A stretch of DNA of 39,489 bases from Actinomycetes bacterium (lineage in GTDB: Bacteria > Actinomycetota > Acidimicrobiia > Acidimicrobiales > Bog-793), in NCBI GenBank assembly GCA_021798985.1, contig JAJZBI010000033.1, forward strand, positions 1-39,489, written 5' to 3'. Position numbers and translations under genes: made by a program. Shown in pieces: positions 1 to 10,692 of this stretch. The notes beneath the pieces are model-generated. The model saw only the letters and a list, made by a program, of their open reading frames with translations, had not been told where the DNA came from and searched no databases. Numbering within the stretch: position 1 is the stretch's first letter; the number at the start of each line of letters is the position of its first letter.

Positions 1-264
1 ACCCCCGCTCCGAGCACCGGAACGACGAGCACCCCCGCTCCGAGCACCGGAACGACGAGCACCCCCGCTCCGAGCACCGGAACGACGAGCACCCCCGCTT
101 CGAGCACCGGAACGACGAGCACCGGCAGCACCGGAACGACGAGCACCCCCGCTCCGAGCACCGGAACGACGAGCACCCCCGCTCCGAGCACCGGAACGAC
201 GAGCACCCCCGCTCCGAGCACCGGAACGACGAGCACCCCCGCTCCGAGCACCGGAACGACCGGC
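1..264 (+). repeat. 30-bp in-frame tandem repeat encoding a TPAPSTGTTS linker
   Basis: Near-identical 30-bp units occur at 1-30, 31-60, 61-90, 91-120 (one Pro to Ser change), 145-174, 175-204, 205-234 and 235-264 (the last two codons changed). A shortened 24-bp unit (TGSTGTTS) lies at 121-144. The array is already running at the window edge, so the total copy number is unknown. The units are almost identical at DNA level, which suggests recent expansion by slippage or recombination. Each unit keeps the frame. Confidence 0.97.
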
Positions 265-909
265 GGCGCGGTGCAGCCACTTGGTGTCGGTGGCTCGTGG
301 CACTTGATCTTCGACGACGAGTTCAGCAATGACTCGTCGCTCAACACCTCCAAGTGGACGCCCTACTGGTTCTCGAACGGCTCGACGTCAAACGGCACGA
401 CGATGGACTCCTCGAACGTGTCGGTCTCGGGCGGCAGCTTGAACCTCGCCCTCAACGGCGGCACGGGCGGTCTCGTCTCCACGAACGGCAAGTTCTCCTA
501 CACCTATGGCTTCGCCGAGGCCCGCATTTACTTGCCGCCGACGACGAGCGGCTCGCAGATCGCCAACTGGCCGGCCTTCTGGACCGACGGCCAGTCATGG
601 CCGGCCGACGGCGAGCAGGACATCATGGAAGGCCTCGGCGGCTCTGCCTGTTATCACTTCCACGACCCTTCGGGTGGGCCGGGCAGCTGCGCCAGTGGCA
701 ACTACTCGGGCTGGCACACCTTCGGCGCCGACTGGGAGCCGGGATCGGTGACCTACTACTACGACGGCGTCAAGGTCGGCACGATCAGCCAAGGCATCAC
801 CTCCTCGCCGATGTACCTCATCTTGGAGAACAGCGATGGCTCGGCTGGTGGCCAGGTCGTGAGCCCGTCGACGATGAAGGTCCAGTACGTGCGGGTCTGG
901 CAGCACTGA
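1..909 (+). CDS. Secreted glycoside hydrolase family 16 enzyme (3' part)
   Basis: The reading frame is open from the first base, so the gene starts outside the window. The first 88 codons are a Thr/Pro/Ser/Gly linker made of TPAPSTGTTS repeats. From about base 274 a GH16 jelly-roll domain begins (WHLIFDDEF) and runs to the stop at 907-909. The catalytic motif DGEQDIMEG lies at about 607-633. It fits the GH16 pattern ExDxxE, with Glu at 613-615 as nucleophile, Asp at 619-621, and Glu at 628-630 as acid/base. GH16 enzymes cleave beta-1,3 or beta-1,3/1,4 glucans or galactans; the exact substrate cannot be set from sequence. A repeat linker before a terminal catalytic domain suggests an exported protein, possibly with another domain upstream. 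The next gene is convergent, and a strong hairpin separates the two. Confidence 0.9.
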   Translation, partial: TPAPSTGTTSTPAPSTGTTSTPAPSTGTTSTPASSTGTTSTGSTGTTSTPAPSTGTTSTPAPSTGTTSTPAPSTGTTSTPAPSTGTTGGAVQPLGVGGSWHLIFDDEFSNDSSLNTSKWTPYWFSNGSTSNGTTMDSSNVSVSGGSLNLALNGGTGGLVSTNGKFSYTYGFAEARIYLPPTTSGSQIANWPAFWTDGQSWPADGEQDIMEGLGGSACYHFHDPSGGPGSCASGNYSGWHTFGADWEPGSVTYYYDGVKVGTISQGITSSPMYLILENSDGSAGGQVVSPSTMKVQYVRVWQH

Positions 910-943
910 TCCCGCAGCAAGAAACGCCCTAGCGGCAACGAGT

Positions 944-981
944 CGGGCCCTCCCTGGTAAGACCGGACCGGGGAGGGCCCG
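944..981. terminator. Hairpin terminator between convergent GH16 and gcvP genes
   Basis: A perfect 11-bp stem (944-954 CGGGCCCTCCC with 971-981) encloses a 16-nt loop. It lies 35 bases after the GH16 stop and 17 bases past the gcvP stop. There is no T-run. It could serve both strands. Confidence 0.7.
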
Positions 982-998
982 CCGCGCCGGGGCGAGGC

Positions 999-3901
<2,903 letters not shown>

Positions 3902-3902
<1 letters not shown>

Positions 3903-5080
3903 CACAGCTCCTTTTCGGCATCCGCCGCACGGGGCGGCGTCGCCGGTCGTTCGCGTCGGTAGAAGGGGAGCGGGACGACCTCGACGGGAATCGCCCGCCC
4001 GCGGGCGGCGACGGCGAGGCTCGTGCCCACCGCGGCGCACTCGGTGCGGACGTAGGCCATCGCGATCGGGTGGCCGAGCGTCGGCGAGGGGGCGCCGCTC
4101 GTGACGATGCCGACGGGCTCGCCTGAGTCGCCCTCGGCGCTCGCCTGCACGGCCATCTCGGCCCGGGGCGAGGGTGGCCGGGGACAGCTCAGGCCGACCA
4201 GGCGCTCGCCGGTCTCGTGCTGGCGCTCGCTGAGCGCGCCGCGCCCGACAAAGTCGCCGGGCTTGTCGAGGCGCACGACCCGGCCGAGCCCGGCCGCATA
4301 GGGCGAGCGGGCGGTGCTCAGCTCGTGGCCATACAGCGGCATCCCCGCCTCGAGCCGCAGCGAGTCACGCGCGGCGAGGCCGGCCGGCACGACGCCGTGG
4401 GCCGCCCCGCGCAAAGCGAGCGCTTCGAACAGCGGTGGTGCCTGCTCGGCGCGGACGAAGAGCTCGAATCCGTCCTCACCCGTATAGCCGGTGCGGGCGA
4501 GGAGGACTTCGTGGTCGAGCACCGTGGCGGGGACGCAGCGGTAGTTGCCGAGCGCCGAGAGGTCGGCACCGGCGAGCGGGGCGAGGACAGTCGCGGCGAC
4601 CGGGCCCTGCAGGGCGATGAGCGCGGTCTCGATGCTTGCGTCGCGCACGGTGGCGTCGAAGCGATCGAAGCGCTCGGCGAGCGACGCCCGCACGAGCGCC
4701 GTGTTGGCCGCGTTGGCGACGACGAGGAAGTGCTGCTCGGCGAGGCGGTAGACGACGAGGTCGTCGAGGACGCCGCCGTCGGGCGCGCACAGCATCGTGT
4801 AGCGCGCCTGGCCGAGCGCAAGCGCAGAGATCGCCCCGACCAGGGCGAAGTCGAGTGCCTCGGCGACCTGTCGGCCGACACAGTGAACCTCGCCCATGTG
4901 GGAGAGGTCGAACAGGCCGGCCGCCTGGCGCACGGCGTGATGCTCGACGAGCTCGCTTTGATAGCGGAGCGGCATCGACCAGCCGGCGAAGGGGACCATG
5001 GTGGCCCCGAGGCCGAGGTGGTGGGCGTGGAGGGGGGATCGGCGGCTGCCGTCTCGCCCGCTTGCTGGGTCGTCGGCCAT
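3902..5080 (-). CDS. gcvT: Aminomethyltransferase, glycine cleavage T-protein
   Basis: The 392-residue protein is a standard GcvT. It releases ammonia from aminomethyl-lipoyl-GcvH and moves the one-carbon unit to tetrahydrofolate. Family blocks seen are the N-terminal HHLGLGATMVPFAGWSMPLR, FDLSHMGE, GYTGEDGFE, RDSLRLEAGMPLYGHEL and the C-terminal GHPIAMAYVR. The ATG at 5080 is chosen because GGAGG sits 5 bases upstream and homologues start near this point. The longer open frame runs into the riboswitch. gcvT is the first gene of a two-gene operon and is translationally coupled to gcvP. Confidence 0.97.
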
Positions 5081-5081
5081 C

Positions 5082-5100
5082 GGGACCTCCGCTCGGTCCC
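5082..5100 (-). promoter_or_regulatory. gcvT: RBS-masking hairpin, possible riboswitch expression platform
   Basis: On the minus strand GGGACC (5095-5100) can pair with GGTCCC (5082-5087) over a 7-nt loop. The gcvT Shine-Dalgarno GGAGG (5086-5090) falls in the loop and stem. It lies between the glycine aptamer and the gcvT start, so it could let the aptamer control translation. That link is an inference. Confidence 0.5.
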
Positions 5101-5144
5101 CCTCTGTCTGTCCCGCGCGGCTCGCACGTTCTGTCCAGAGTTCG

Positions 5145-5230
5145 GCTCCTCCACGGTCCTTCGGCCTGAGAGTTTCCGGGGAGGTTGCCCCTTCGGCGCC
5201 CCGCGCGCGGGGACTCTCCCGTGGAGGAGG
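5145..5230 (-). promoter_or_regulatory. Glycine riboswitch (gcvT element) upstream of gcvT
   Basis: Reading the minus strand, the leader has the conserved glycine-aptamer blocks in order: CGGGAGAGTCC, then GCGCCGAAGGGGCAAC, then AAACTCTCAGGCCGAAGGAC. A perfect 11-bp P1 helix closes it (CTCCTCCACGG at 5219-5229 with CCGTGGAGGAG at 5146-5156). This matches the known gcvT element, which binds glycine and usually turns on glycine-cleavage genes. Only one aptamer is visible; the 60 nt between it and gcvT hold no second set of blocks. Confidence 0.93.
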
Positions 5231-5427
5231 TGCTGACCGCACCAATCTACCGCGCCCGGCCGGAGCGCTGCTTCGTGGCCGGACGTGACGCGCTTGTCGC
5301 GTCGGGTTCACCGGGGCCGCGTGGGGGTGGCGCGTTGGTCATCGTGACCAGCGAGGTGTCCCCAGGCTCGGGACGACCGGTGGACACCTCGGCGCGCGCC
5401 GTGTACCGGATCGGGCACAATGCCTCG

Positions 5428-5877
5428 GTGGCGAGCGACGACCCTACGGCCAGCTACACCCACGTCCGGGTGCTCTGCCTCGACGCCGAGGGGAGCCTGT
5501 TGCTGATGAAGTGGCGGGACCCCGTCGACGGCCACGAGACCTGGGAGCCGCCCGGCGGCGGCGTCGAGCCCGGTGAGCGCCTGGTCGACGCGGCACGGCG
5601 CGAGCTGCTCGAGGAGACGGGCATCACCTGCACCATCCGCGATCGCTACGTGCTCGCGGAGCGGAGCGACACCTGGAAAGGCGAGCCGCGCGAGCGGCTC
5701 GAGCCGGTCTTTTTCGCCGCCATCGGCGATGCCGAGGTCGCCCCCAACATGCCGACCGCCGAGGAGGCGGCCACGCTCGTCGAGTGGCGCTTTTGCCGCC
5801 ACGCCGACCTCGAGTTGCTCGATGCCCCGGTGTACCCGCCGGACCCCTTCGACCTCGTCGCCGAGCTCGTCAGCTGA
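5428..5877 (+). CDS. Nudix hydrolase
   Basis: A small Nudix protein, probably hydrolysing a nucleoside-diphosphate-linked compound. It has a perfect Nudix box, GX5EX7REUXEEXGU, in GGVEPGERLVDAARRELLEE followed by TGI, so the metal-binding Glu residues are all present. The domain starts at about SYTHVRVLCLD. The open frame extends left to 5185, but that part overlaps the gcvT riboswitch. In-frame GTG codons at 5344, 5401 and 5428 are all possible starts. I chose 5428 because it gives a typical Nudix length of 149 residues and has a CACAAT box 7 bases upstream that would suit a leaderless transcript. It converges on, and overlaps by 8 bases, the YkuD gene. The substrate is unknown. Confidence 0.85.
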   Translation: MASDDPTASYTHVRVLCLDAEGSLLLMKWRDPVDGHETWEPPGGGVEPGERLVDAARRELLEETGITCTIRDRYVLAERSDTWKGEPRERLEPVFFAAIGDAEVAPNMPTAEEAATLVEWRFCRHADLELLDAPVYPPDPFDLVAELVS

Positions 5878-6625
5878 ACGGCCGCGGCCCCGCGAAGTCG
5901 GCGGCCGGAGCGATCGCGATCTTGGGGTCCGCGCCCGGGCGTAGCCACGCCAAGGTGCGCAGCAGGCTCGCCCGTGCAAGCGCGACGCAGCCGTTCGTCG
6001 CAGCGCCCGTGCTGACGTGGAGGAAGATGGCAGATCCCCGACCGGGCACGACCGGGTCGGTGTTGTAGGCGATCACCGCGAACGCGTCGTAGGCCGGCAG
6101 CTCGGTCCACAGCGCCTCGCTGTCGCCCCCAAAGGGTGGCCGGGCTCCGCAGGCCAGCTCGACAAAGCGGTTGTAGTGCGGCGAGCTCGGGTCCTCGTCC
6201 CACCAGTCCCCGCATCGCAGCCGGTGCCAGGCGTAGGCGACCCCCGGGTCGGCGAGGGCCCCGTACATGACGCGGCCAAAGCCGAAGACCCCAATCGGCG
6301 TCGTGCCGTCGCCCTCATGGTGGTGGGCGGACAGCCCGTTGCGCCCGAGCTCGGCCGACGCGGTGCCCGAGGCGGCGACGAAGCACGCCCTGTGGCGCTG
6401 CCAGCGCTCGAGCGTCGCGGTGCGCGACGCGCCGTTGGGGGCGATCACCGTGATGAGCTGGCGGACCTTGGCGCCGAGCGCGACGCGCTCGGCGGGGTCC
6501 GCCGGGCAGTGCGTCGCCGTCTTGGTCGGTACCGAGCTGGCGGCGCGGCCGACCCGGGAACCGGGCGCGAGCGGGAGGGCGGCCAGCGCCAGCGCCAGCA
6601 CGGTGGCGACGGCGCGGCGCTCCAT
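5870..6625 (-). CDS. Exported L,D-transpeptidase (YkuD family)
   Basis: The 251-residue protein has an N-terminal signal peptide (about residues 1-29, ending near VGRAAS). The YkuD-type catalytic motif is HVSTGAATNGCVAL, with His203 and the predicted nucleophile Cys213. YkuD enzymes form 3-3 peptidoglycan cross-links or attach proteins to the wall, using a cysteine outside the membrane. The usual SHGC triplet reads TNGC here, a variant seen in shorter actinobacterial members of the superfamily. It is the last gene of a four-gene operon; its ATG shares one base with the M15 stop (TGATG). Family is fairly sure, exact reaction less so. Confidence 0.82.
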   Translation of the reverse strand: MERRAVATVLALALAALPLAPGSRVGRAASSVPTKTATHCPADPAERVALGAKVRQLITVIAPNGASRTATLERWQRHRACFVAASGTASAELGRNGLSAHHHEGDGTTPIGVFGFGRVMYGALADPGVAYAWHRLRCGDWWDEDPSSPHYNRFVELACGARPPFGGDSEALWTELPAYDAFAVIAYNTDPVVPGRGSAIFLHVSTGAATNGCVALARASLLRTLAWLRPGADPKIAIAPAADFAGPRPFS

Positions 6626-7287
6626 CAGTTCCCGGTCAAGGAGAAGTGCTGGTAGTCAGGCGTCGTGCTCCAGCGCCCGCCCCAGGACCAGCCGACGGAG
6701 GCGAAGGCGCGTACGAGGGTCCCCCCGGGAACCGCCATGCCGGGGCGTCGGCGCGCCCGGTCGAGATAGGCACGACCCGCCGCGGGCTGAACCGTACCGC
6801 CTTCGAGGTAGGGGTTCTGGACCGGGTTGACGTCGATCGCCTCGCCGTAGGCATGGGCCGACCACTCCGGCGGCCCGGGCGCGACGGCCCGGCGGCAGTT
6901 GAATCCCGAGGAGTTGTCAGCCGCCATGGAGCGGGGATCGCTACCGCCGAAGGCCTCCTCGGGCTCCAGCGAGAAGATCGCAAAGCGCGCCGCGTAGAGC
7001 CGGTGGAAGACGGTGACGACCTCGCGCACGACCGCGGCGTTGACGACGATCTCGCCGAGGTGGCGCCGGTGGTCGAAGCCGACGTAGGCGAGCGAGACCC
7101 GCCGCAACGACGTCGGGCCCACTGGGCAGCCGGGGTGCCAGGTGGAGCGGACCATCGCCTTGGTCACCCGGCTGACGTGCCAGCTGAAGGGCGGGAGCGC
7201 GCCCGGGCCGGGGGTGTGGGCCCCGGCGGCGCCGAGGGCACAGAGCACCGGCGCAAGGAGGCGGGCGTGTCGGTGCCTGGAGGTCAT
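6625..7287 (-). CDS. Exported M15-family peptidase (D-Ala-D-Ala carboxypeptidase-like)
   Basis: The 220-residue protein has a short N-terminal signal-like segment (HARLLAPVLCALGAAGAH). The zinc ligands of VanY/M15 peptidases are clear: SAHAYGEAID gives His145 and Asp152, and DYQHFS gives His214. M15C enzymes trim peptidoglycan stem peptides or act as endolysin-type endopeptidases. It starts at ATG 7287, overlapping the methyltransferase stop by 4 bases (ATGA), and its own stop overlaps the YkuD start. Being coupled to an L,D-transpeptidase suggests the two act on the same wall substrate: a carboxypeptidase makes the tetrapeptide that L,D-transpeptidases need. That pairing is an inference. Confidence 0.87.
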   Translation of the reverse strand: MTSRHRHARLLAPVLCALGAAGAHTPGPGALPPFSWHVSRVTKAMVRSTWHPGCPVGPTSLRRVSLAYVGFDHRRHLGEIVVNAAVVREVVTVFHRLYAARFAIFSLEPEEAFGGSDPRSMAADNSSGFNCRRAVAPGPPEWSAHAYGEAIDVNPVQNPYLEGGTVQPAAGRAYLDRARRRPGMAVPGGTLVRAFASVGWSWGGRWSTTPDYQHFSLTGN

Positions 7288-8087
7288 CGCCGCGTCGCCG
7301 AGACGACGACGGTCTTGTAGTCGACGACGAGCTCGCCGCCGAGGCGCTCGATCGCCTCGCCGACCGCCGCGATCAGCGCCGCCCGCTGCGCGGGCTCGAG
7401 CAGGCGGTGGTCGCTGAAGGTGTCGAGCAAGGCGCACCATTGCGCCGCGTCGTAGCGCTGTGACCAGCCGTGGCGCTGCACCTCCGGCTCGGCGAAGTAG
7501 CGGCTCGCGCGCAGCTGCTCGAGCGTCTCGCGGGTGGTCCGCCCGCCGTTGCCGCTGACGCCGCCGGTGATGCTCCCATCGAGGAGCGCCGGGGCGAGGC
7601 GGCGGTAGGGGGCACGGAGGACCTGGTCGATCTCTGGATCGAACTGCCGGCGGTAGTTCCAGAACGGGGCCAGGCGCCCGCCTGCCTCCAGCACCGCCCA
7701 GGCCCTGGCCGGCCCCTCGCGCGGGTCCACCCAGTGCCACGCCTGCCCCGCGATGACGAGGTCGAAGCTGCGGTCCCCGGCCTCCCAGGTCTCGAAGGTG
7801 CCGATCTCGACGCCGAGGCCCTTGCGCCGGGCGACCGCCGCCATGCGCTCGTCGGGCTCGAGGCCGAGCACTGAGCAGCCCGCGGCGCGAAAGGTCTCCG
7901 ACGCCTTGCCCGTCCCGGCCCCGACATCGAGCACCCGGATGCCTGGCCCGGCGCCGAGCCCCTCGGCGACCGCGGCCGGATAGCCAGGTCGTGCCCGGTC
8001 GTAGAGCTCGGCGTCGCTCCCAAAGGACCGGGCGCGCCGCTGCTGGGCGTGCAGCGCGGCCCCGGACCGCTCGACCTCGGCGCTCAC
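7284..8087 (-). CDS. Class I SAM-dependent methyltransferase
   Basis: The 267-residue soluble protein has motif I VLDVGAGTGKAS near residues 52-63, motif II-type acidic residue in LGLEPDE, and the IAGQAWHWVDP block typical of small-molecule methyltransferases of this class. The fold binds S-adenosylmethionine; the acceptor is unknown. The start is GTG at 8087, overlapping the upstream Lgt-like gene by 4 bases, and the stop overlaps the M15 start by 4. It is therefore translated together with envelope genes, so a cell-wall or lipid-linked acceptor is possible but unproven. Confidence 0.88.
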   Translation of the reverse strand: MSAEVERSGAALHAQQRRARSFGSDAELYDRARPGYPAAVAEGLGAGPGIRVLDVGAGTGKASETFRAAGCSVLGLEPDERMAAVARRKGLGVEIGTFETWEAGDRSFDLVIAGQAWHWVDPREGPARAWAVLEAGGRLAPFWNYRRQFDPEIDQVLRAPYRRLAPALLDGSITGGVSGNGGRTTRETLEQLRASRYFAEPEVQRHGWSQRYDAAQWCALLDTFSDHRLLEPAQRAALIAAVGEAIERLGGELVVDYKTVVVSATRR

Positions 8088-8911
8088 GTGCGACTTCCGA
8101 GTGAGAGCGGGGTCTCGGCGTCGCCGTCTTGGTCGGTGGCGGGCGGGCGCTTCGCCCCCCGGGCAGCGAGCAACCGCCAGAGCGCGACGCCGGCGCCGAG
8201 ACCGAAGAGCACGAGACCGCCGACCTCGATCGGCAGGCTCCCGGCGTCATGGGACAGCCACAGGAACTCGTCGAAGAAGCGGCTCAGGCCCCACAGGCCG
8301 ACGCCGATGGCGGTGACGAGCCCGGTCGGGCGCGCCGCCTCTTCGAGATGGTGCTCGAGGAGCATCAGCACGCCGAAGACCGCCGCGCACTCGAGTGCCT
8401 GGAAGATCGGCACGGGCAGGCGTCGCCCGACCTCTCCGGCGTAGTACATGCCGAACCACTGATGGGTGGGCTTGCCGCCGCCGGCGACCATGAGCTGCGG
8501 CCCGAGCAGGCGCCCGAGTGCCCAGGAGGCCACGAGGACGGGCGTGACGAGGTCGGCGGCGATCGCGGCGCGCAGCGTGGGGCAGCGTCGCCTGGCGCTC
8601 AGCAACCCGGTCGGGATGGCCAGGGCGAGGCCGCCGAAGGAAGAGAGGCCGCCTTGCCAGATGGCGAAGATCGTCAGTGGGTCGGCGGTGTAGTCCGAGA
8701 GGTTGGCGAGGACGTGGACGGCGCGGGCGCCGACGATGGCGGTGACGATGATCCAGACGAAGGTCCCCCCGAGCCACCGGTCCGGATAGCCTGCCTTTCT
8801 GAGCCGGTACGCGAAGTAGCGGTAGCCGAACCAGAACGTGACGGCCAGCCCGAGCCCGTAGGTGTGCACGGCGAGTGGTCCGATGTGGAACTCGATCGGG
8901 ATCGGCCTCAT
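8084..8911 (-). CDS. Prolipoprotein diacylglyceryl transferase-like membrane protein, divergent
   Basis: A 275-residue polytopic membrane protein with the Lgt order of blocks: HTYGLGLAVTFWFGYRYF (first helix), GARAVHVL, IWQGGLSSFGG, GRLLGP, and LSRFFDEFLW. True Lgt moves diacylglycerol from phosphatidylglycerol to a lipobox cysteine. Here the Lgt signature GRIGNFINGE is reduced to GRLLGP (Arg134 kept, Asn and Glu gone). The His of the GGMSFHGG block is Phe92. The late Arg-xxx-Glu pair (Arg211, Glu215) is kept. So it is an Lgt-family paralogue that may transfer another group or have lost activity. It is the first gene of the operon with the methyltransferase, M15 and YkuD genes. Confidence 0.75.
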   Translation of the reverse strand: MRPIPIEFHIGPLAVHTYGLGLAVTFWFGYRYFAYRLRKAGYPDRWLGGTFVWIIVTAIVGARAVHVLANLSDYTADPLTIFAIWQGGLSSFGGLALAIPTGLLSARRRCPTLRAAIAADLVTPVLVASWALGRLLGPQLMVAGGGKPTHQWFGMYYAGEVGRRLPVPIFQALECAAVFGVLMLLEHHLEEAARPTGLVTAIGVGLWGLSRFFDEFLWLSHDAGSLPIEVGGLVLFGLGAGVALWRLLAARGAKRPPATDQDGDAETPLSLGSRT

Positions 8912-9020
8912 GGCGCCTGGCGATGGTCCCGGGCTGGGCTCCGCCCGTGTTGCGTCACCCCTCCAGTATGGCCCCCGGCCTGATCGTCGGTCCCGCGGCC
9001 GCCGCCCTGCTGGGGCGTCC

Positions 9021-9026
9021 TACCAT
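9021..9026 (+). promoter_or_regulatory. Possible -10 box for a leaderless transcript
   Basis: TACCAT ends 7 bases before the ATG at 9034, the spacing expected if transcription starts at the start codon. No good -35 box or Shine-Dalgarno is visible. Confidence 0.35.
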
Positions 9027-9033
9027 CGCCAGG

Positions 9034-10692
9034 ATGGACCGCCGCCAGTTCCTGCAGCGCCTCGGCGCGCTCGCTGGGGCGGTGGCACTCGGCAGCGGCG
9101 GCCTCGGCGGCGAGCGCCTCGGGCCGAGCCGCCACAAGCGCCCGTCACACCAACGCCGGAGGACCCATCTCCTCGACGGCCTACCGGTCGCCGACTGGGT
9201 CGTCGAGGAGAACAAGCGCCCCGGCGTCGACCCCAAGCAGTGGGTGATCGCTCCGAGCCCGGCCGCCGGCTGGCCCTCGCCCATCGAGGGCTTCGCCAAC
9301 TCGGTGAGCTACCAGCAAGGCGACGAGCTGGTGCTGTACGTGAACACCACGGCGCCGCGCTTCAGCGTCGACGTGCTGCGCGTCGGCTACTACCAGGGCA
9401 ATGGGGCGCGGCTCGTGCACCGCAGCGGCGAGCTGCGGGGGCGCCGCCAGCCGCTGCCGACCCCGAAGGGCTCGGTGAACCTCATCGAATGCACCGACTG
9501 GACGCCGTCGCTGCGCCTCGAGGTCGGCAAGCACTGGCCGCCGGGCGACTACCTCATCTTGCTCAGCGCGAGCAACGGCGAGCGGCACTACGTCCCCTTC
9601 ACCTTGCGTGACGACGCCAGCAAAGCCGCCTTCGTCGTCCAGAACTCGGTCAACACCTGGCAGGCCTACAACCTTTACGGCGGCTACAGCCTCTATGGCG
9701 GGGCGCCGACGGGCGCGCTCGCGGATCGCTCGCGCATCGTCTCCTTCGACCGCCCCTACCGCAATCCCGACCCCCAGGGCTCGGGTGACTTCATCGGCAA
9801 CGAGTTGCCGCTCGTCTACCTCGTCGAGCGCCACGGCCTGGACGTGACCTACTGGACCGACGTGGACCTGCACGCGCGGCCGCACCTGCTCGCCAACCAC
9901 CGCTGCCTGCTCAGCCTCGGCCACGACGAGTACTGGTCGTGGCAGATGCGTTTCGACGGCGTCGCCGCAGCGCTCGACAAGGGGCTGAACGCCGCGTTCC
10001 TCGGGGCGAACGCTTGCTACCGCCAGGTGCGGTTCCAACCCTCCTCGAGGGGCGTCGCGCACCGCCAGATGGTCTGTTACAAGGATGCGCGCGCCGATCC
10101 GATCGCCGCCAAGGACCCCAAGCTGGCGACGGGCGTCAGCTGGGCCGAGGACCTCGTGCCCTATCCCGAGAGCGAGCTGATCGGCTCGATGTACCAGTCC
10201 TACGGCGCGATCGCGCCGCTCGTCGTCGCCGACGCGTCGTCGTTCCTCTTCGAGGGAACCGGTCTGAAAGACGGCGCCGTCGTGCACGGGGTCCCCGGCC
10301 AAGAGGTCGTGGGCTCGGAGTTCGACGGCTTCGAGCCGGCGCTTCCGGGGCCGAAGAACGTCCAGATCCTGGCGCACTCGCCGGTGCAGTCCGTGAGCGG
10401 GGCGCTCGCTTCGGACATGACCTATTACTCCCACTCCGGCGGCGGCGCCGTCTTCGCAAGCGGCACCGCACGCTTCGTCCAGCTGCTGTGGGACGGCGCG
10501 CCGGCGATCGACAACGCGCTGCGCTTCGGGCACTCGCCGGCGATGGGGGTCGTCACGACGATCATGCTCAATCTGCTGCGCGCCTTTGGCGAGGGGCCCG
10601 CCGGCAAGAAGCATCCCTCGAGGGCGAACTGGCGGCACTTCTACTCGCCCGCGGCGCCGCCGGTGCAGAGCGTGGACGTCGCCGGCACCTAA
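9034..10692 (+). CDS. Tat-exported N,N-dimethylformamidase large-subunit-like protein
   Basis: The 552-residue protein begins MDRRQFLQRLGALAGAVALG, a twin-arginine-type signal with a hydrophobic core. The body resembles the large subunit of N,N-dimethylformamidase. It has an immunoglobulin-like N-terminal part (about residues 60-180: YVNTTAPRFSVDVLRVGYYQG) and a C-terminal alpha/beta domain with LSLGHDEYWSWQMR, YKDARADP and TYYSHSGGGAVFASGTARF. Characterised dimethylformamidase uses iron bound by two Tyr and a Glu; I could not place these here with certainty. Family members are numerous and mostly untested. The ATG at 9034 is preferred because the Tat motif follows at once. The gene is divergent from the Lgt-like operon and overlaps the convergent MFS gene by 3 bases. 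Confidence 0.75.
   Translation: MDRRQFLQRLGALAGAVALGSGGLGGERLGPSRHKRPSHQRRRTHLLDGLPVADWVVEENKRPGVDPKQWVIAPSPAAGWPSPIEGFANSVSYQQGDELVLYVNTTAPRFSVDVLRVGYYQGNGARLVHRSGELRGRRQPLPTPKGSVNLIECTDWTPSLRLEVGKHWPPGDYLILLSASNGERHYVPFTLRDDASKAAFVVQNSVNTWQAYNLYGGYSLYGGAPTGALADRSRIVSFDRPYRNPDPQGSGDFIGNELPLVYLVERHGLDVTYWTDVDLHARPHLLANHRCLLSLGHDEYWSWQMRFDGVAAALDKGLNAAFLGANACYRQVRFQPSSRGVAHRQMVCYKDARADPIAAKDPKLATGVSWAEDLVPYPESELIGSMYQSYGAIAPLVVADASSFLFEGTGLKDGAVVHGVPGQEVVGSEFDGFEPALPGPKNVQILAHSPVQSVSGALASDMTYYSHSGGGAVFASGTARFVQLLWDGAPAIDNALRFGHSPAMGVVTTIMLNLLRAFGEGPAGKKHPSRANWRHFYSPAAPPVQSVDVAGT

Noticed and set aside
1-264. Regular repeats resembling a CRISPR array
   Set aside because: Units are head-to-tail with no spacers, keep one reading frame and encode a Thr/Pro linker continuing into a GH16 domain.
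5082-5145. Second glycine aptamer between the riboswitch and gcvT
   Set aside because: The roughly 60 bases lack the GCCGAAGGGGCAA and CTCTCAGG blocks; only a short hairpin is present.
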